Below are positions 61,620 through 64,000 of a DNA stretch of 64,000 bases, piece after piece. The notes beneath the pieces are model-generated. The model was not told the DNA's origin, searched no databases, and worked only from the letters and a program-made list of their open reading frames with translations. Position 1 is the stretch's first letter, and every line of letters begins with the position of its first letter. Source of the DNA: CAWDMC01 sp963803295 (GTDB lineage Bacteria; Acidobacteriota; Terriglobia; UBA7540); the NCBI GenBank assembly GCA_963803295.1, contig CAWDMC010000002.1, positions 248,001 through 312,000 on the forward strand, written 5' to 3'. The translations under genes and the position numbers were made by a program.

Positions 61620-64000
61620 TCAGCGTGGGCAGGAGAATGAGTAAGTTCCGGAGCCCACGGTGTAGACGGCGGCGCCATCGTCGCTGCGAACCAATCTGAC
61701 CTCTCGCGATCCGGCAACAGGTTTGCCGCTCTCACTGACGGCCATCGTGTCCTTCGCCGGTAGGTAGAGGGTTGCGGTGGCGTGGGGCGGCACCACGACG
61801 TTCCAGTGGAATTGCCCATTCTGAATCTGCCAACTGCTCGCCACCAGTCCTTGCGGCGAATCGAGAGAAGCCTTGGCCCACGTCAACCCGGGAAGCAAGT
61901 GCGGATGCATGATGATGTTCTTGAATCCGGGACGCTCCGGATCATAATTGATTCCGGCGAGGCTCTGGTAGAACCATGAGTTCAGGTCGCCGGTCTGGAT
62001 CAGCAGGGCTTCGCTGTTCATGCCCGGATCCCTCGTGTCCATGTCCCAACGCTCCCATAGCGTGGTGGCGCCCTTGGAAATCATGTAGCCCCAACTCGGC
62101 CGCTCGGTGCGGGTGGCGATGTTCAGAGCGACATCGGCATGACCTGTTTCCGTCAGAGTTTCCATCATCCACTGCATGCCGACGAGTCCCACGGTGAGAT
62201 AGCCGTGGTGTTCGACCATGATGTCGTCAACCAGGTTTTGGACGACGCGTCCACGCAGATCCTCAGGAACCAGTCCGAATGCGAGCGGCAGCACATAGGA
62301 GGTTTGGGTTGAGCTTTCGTACCTGGCGGTTTCGCGATTCAAGAAACGCTGGTTGAATCCCTGGCGGATTCTGCCGGCTTCGGCCGCATAGTGTTTCCCG
62401 TCGGCGGATCTGCCCAGGCGTCCGGCCGAGTGTGCCATGAGCTTGGCGTTGAGGTAGCAATACGCGGTGGCGATCAGAGGCTTGCTGGTAGACCCGCTGT
62501 CGGGATGCCTGGCGTCCATTGAAGACGTGTCGCACCAGTCTCCGTAAATGTCTTTGTCGAGCGTGCCGTCGGGCCTCAGTTTACGGAGGCAGTAGTCCGC
62601 CCACCTCTTCATGGCATCATAATTATCTTCGAGAATGCGCCGGTCGCCATAGAAGGAGTAAGCCCAATCCGGCAAGACCGTGACCACGCTGGGCCAGACC
62701 ACGCTGCCGCTGTAGAATTCCCAGTAAGCCGGTGACACGTCGGACTGGCCGCCATCCGAGTGCTGATCCAGGCGGATATCCTCCAGCCACTTTTCGTAAA
62801 AGGCAGCCACGTTCAGGTTGAAGGCTTCGCTTTCCGAGTCTTTGGCCGGATCGCCGAGCCAGGGTTGCCGCTCGTCGCGATCGGGGTCGAGCGGCACGCC
62901 GGTGCGCAGGAACATACGCTGGCCCCACCGCATATTGCCGTAAATCTGGTTTATCAGGGGGATTGAGCACTCGAACTTGCCCACCCGTTCGAGGTCGTTT
63001 TCAACTACCAGGCCCTCGACTTGATCTGCCGCGACCTTGCCGGGCAATCCCTCTATCTGCACGCGCCGAAATCCCTGCCCCCGAAACCGTGGGTTCCACG
63101 TTTCTACGCCCGATCCTCTGAAGGTGTAAGTGTCGCTGGCGAGCGCCGAGCGATTATCCTGGGTGCGAAGTGAACCATCAGGGTTCACGCTATAGGCCTC
63201 GGTCATCCGGGCCCTGGTGCCGGCCGGCGCCGAAGCGCGGATTCTCACGAGCCCGTAGAAGTTCTGGCCGAAATCCACCAGGTGAATGCCAGGCTTGGTT
63301 TCGCGAATCGAAACGGGTTTAAGCGTCTGGGTAATACGTGTGGGTTCGATCATCTGAGCCTGGAGGCGTCCGCCCGGCGGCCGCACCAACTGGACTGTTT
63401 GCCAGCGCGCATCATTGTCAGGGAAGCCAGGCTTGTCCCAGCCAGGCATCTCCTTGCGGGCGTCGTATTCCTCACCGTCGTACTCGTTGTTGGTGCGACG
63501 AGGGCCGTCGGCAGTGACCTTCCAGTTGCCGTCGCTAACCACCTGCTGATGTGAGCCGTCGGCGTATTCCACCTCAAGCTGCAGCAGGACCTTGGGATAG
63601 CCGTAGGTCTTGAAACTCACGGGATGCTTGTCGCCGGCTCTGGGTGCGAAGAAGCGCCCGTTTCCGGCGACGACACCGATGGCGTTCTCACCAGGCTTGA
63701 GACGATCCGTCACATCGAACGTCACGTAAGGAATACGCTTCGAATATTCCGTGAGCGCCGGATCCATGATGTGATCGCCCACTCTTGTGCCGTTCATATA
63801 GAGGTCGAAGAAACCCAAGCCCGAAACGTAGACGGTGGCGCGCTTGATCTTCTTCTTGGCCTGGAACTCGCGGCGAAACATCCGCGCGGGCAGGCGTGTG
63901 CGCGCCGGATCATCCGGCCGGGTTTTATCACCGCCATCCAGTCCGATCCACTTGGCGGTCCAGTCATCCTGGTGAAACAGTCCCATGCTCCACATCGCCG
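61620..64000 (-). CDS. GH78 alpha-L-rhamnosidase, C-terminal part, cut by window edge
   Basis: The frame is open to the right edge, so the N-terminus lies outside; 793 residues are visible. GH78 layout: a beta-sandwich domain (YVSGLGFFDLYMNGTRVGDH), a jelly-roll domain (GIHLVDFGQNFYGLVRIRAS), then the (alpha/alpha)6 barrel with PLDPDRDERQPWLGDPAKDS, which holds the general-acid region, and GGQSDVSPAYWEFYSGSVVW, TLWERWDMDTRD near the end. The C-terminal beta-domain closes it. It removes terminal alpha-L-rhamnose from polysaccharides or glycosides, complementing the GH106-like and GH28 genes. The first visible Met is probably internal. Confidence 0.9.
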   Translation of the reverse strand, partial: AMWSMGLFHQDDWTAKWIGLDGGDKTRPDDPARTRLPARMFRREFQAKKKIKRATVYVSGLGFFDLYMNGTRVGDHIMDPALTEYSKRIPYVTFDVTDRLKPGENAIGVVAGNGRFFAPRAGDKHPVSFKTYGYPKVLLQLEVEYADGSHQQVVSDGNWKVTADGPRRTNNEYDGEEYDARKEMPGWDKPGFPDNDARWQTVQLVRPPGGRLQAQMIEPTRITQTLKPVSIRETKPGIHLVDFGQNFYGLVRIRASAPAGTRARMTEAYSVNPDGSLRTQDNRSALASDTYTFRGSGVETWNPRFRGQGFRRVQIEGLPGKVAADQVEGLVVENDLERVGKFECSIPLINQIYGNMRWGQRMFLRTGVPLDPDRDERQPWLGDPAKDSESEAFNLNVAAFYEKWLEDIRLDQHSDGGQSDVSPAYWEFYSGSVVWPSVVTVLPDWAYSFYGDRRILEDNYDAMKRWADYCLRKLRPDGTLDKDIYGDWCDTSSMDARHPDSGSTSKPLIATAYCYLNAKLMAHSAGRLGRSADGKHYAAEAGRIRQGFNQRFLNRETARYESSTQTSYVLPLAFGLVPEDLRGRVVQNLVDDIMVEHHGYLTVGLVGMQWMMETLTETGHADVALNIATRTERPSWGYMISKGATTLWERWDMDTRDPGMNSEALLIQTGDLNSWFYQSLAGINYDPERPGFKNIIMHPHLLPGLTWAKASLDSPQGLVASSWQIQNGQFHWNVVVPPHATATLYLPAKDTMAVSESGKPVAGSREVRLVRSDDGAAVYTVGSGTYSFSCPR

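Overview
The window looks like a chromosomal piece of an Acidobacteriota genome, probably from the Solibacteres/Bryobacterales side. That is an inference from gene content: a 1.1 kb-residue Oar-type TonB-dependent receptor with an N-terminal carboxypeptidase-regulatory domain, several large secreted glycoside hydrolases (two GH106-like, one GH28, one GH78), paired NtrC-type regulators, and many small secreted proteins. The DNA is moderately GC-rich, apart from an AT-rich gap at about 56.5-57.1 kb. No rRNA gene or CRISPR array is present; one tRNA (Ser-GCU) is.

Layout. 0-11 kb: a GH106-like enzyme cut by the left edge, selO, an M24 peptidase and the Oar-like receptor, separated by long gaps full of decayed genes (a phosphatase-like gene, a DUF429 gene, a MetE-family gene). 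11-14.5 kb: an arsenic operon on the minus strand, arsR-arsM-acr3-(arsC remnant)-arsC, with an operator/promoter that fuses into the arsR start codon. 14.5-20.5 kb: glnE, a secreted IPT/TIG protein and a GH28 enzyme. 21-25 kb: an RHS polymorphic-toxin locus with two alternative zincin-like tips, each followed by a secreted, presumed immunity protein, and damaged by an IS fragment. 24.8-27.7 kb: a decayed recombinase-in-trio element with ATGA-coupled genes. 27.8-29.5 kb: debris (IS200/IS605 transposase, beta/gamma-crystallin, short-chain dehydrogenase). 29.8-32.8 kb: a Tat-exported GH106-like enzyme. 33-36.8 kb: remnant of an integrative element ending at tRNA-Ser, with a relaxation-type gene carrying an in-frame stop, a three-copy 195-bp tandem repeat and a truncated integrase. 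37-42 kb: small secreted, DNA-binding and lipoprotein genes. 42-46 kb: a glycosyltransferase, asnB and a transglutaminase-like gene, which look like one surface-polymer or peptide-modification cluster. 47-53 kb: a lipoprotein, sensor kinase and NtrC regulator operon, plus a second NtrC-type regulator whose phospho-acceptor Asp is replaced by Glu, with a 55-residue ORF between them. 53-56.5 kb: a Dph6-like ATPase, two membrane proteins and a secreted protein built from about 22 copies of a 16-residue Pro/Gly repeat. 57-64 kb: a complete IS, selA, a zinc dehydrogenase and a GH78 rhamnosidase running off the right edge.

Two themes stand out. Polysaccharide use (GH106, GH28, GH78 and the Oar-type outer-membrane receptor) fits a degrader of pectin or rhamnose-rich plant polymers. 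Gene decay is heavy: more than ten genes carry frameshifts, stops or deletions. Most lie in mobile or accessory DNA, but a few in ordinary genes could be assembly errors. The most original targets are the RHS tip cassettes, the 48-bp repeat gene with its mirrored operator-like sites, and the Glu-substituted regulator next to a tiny ORF.
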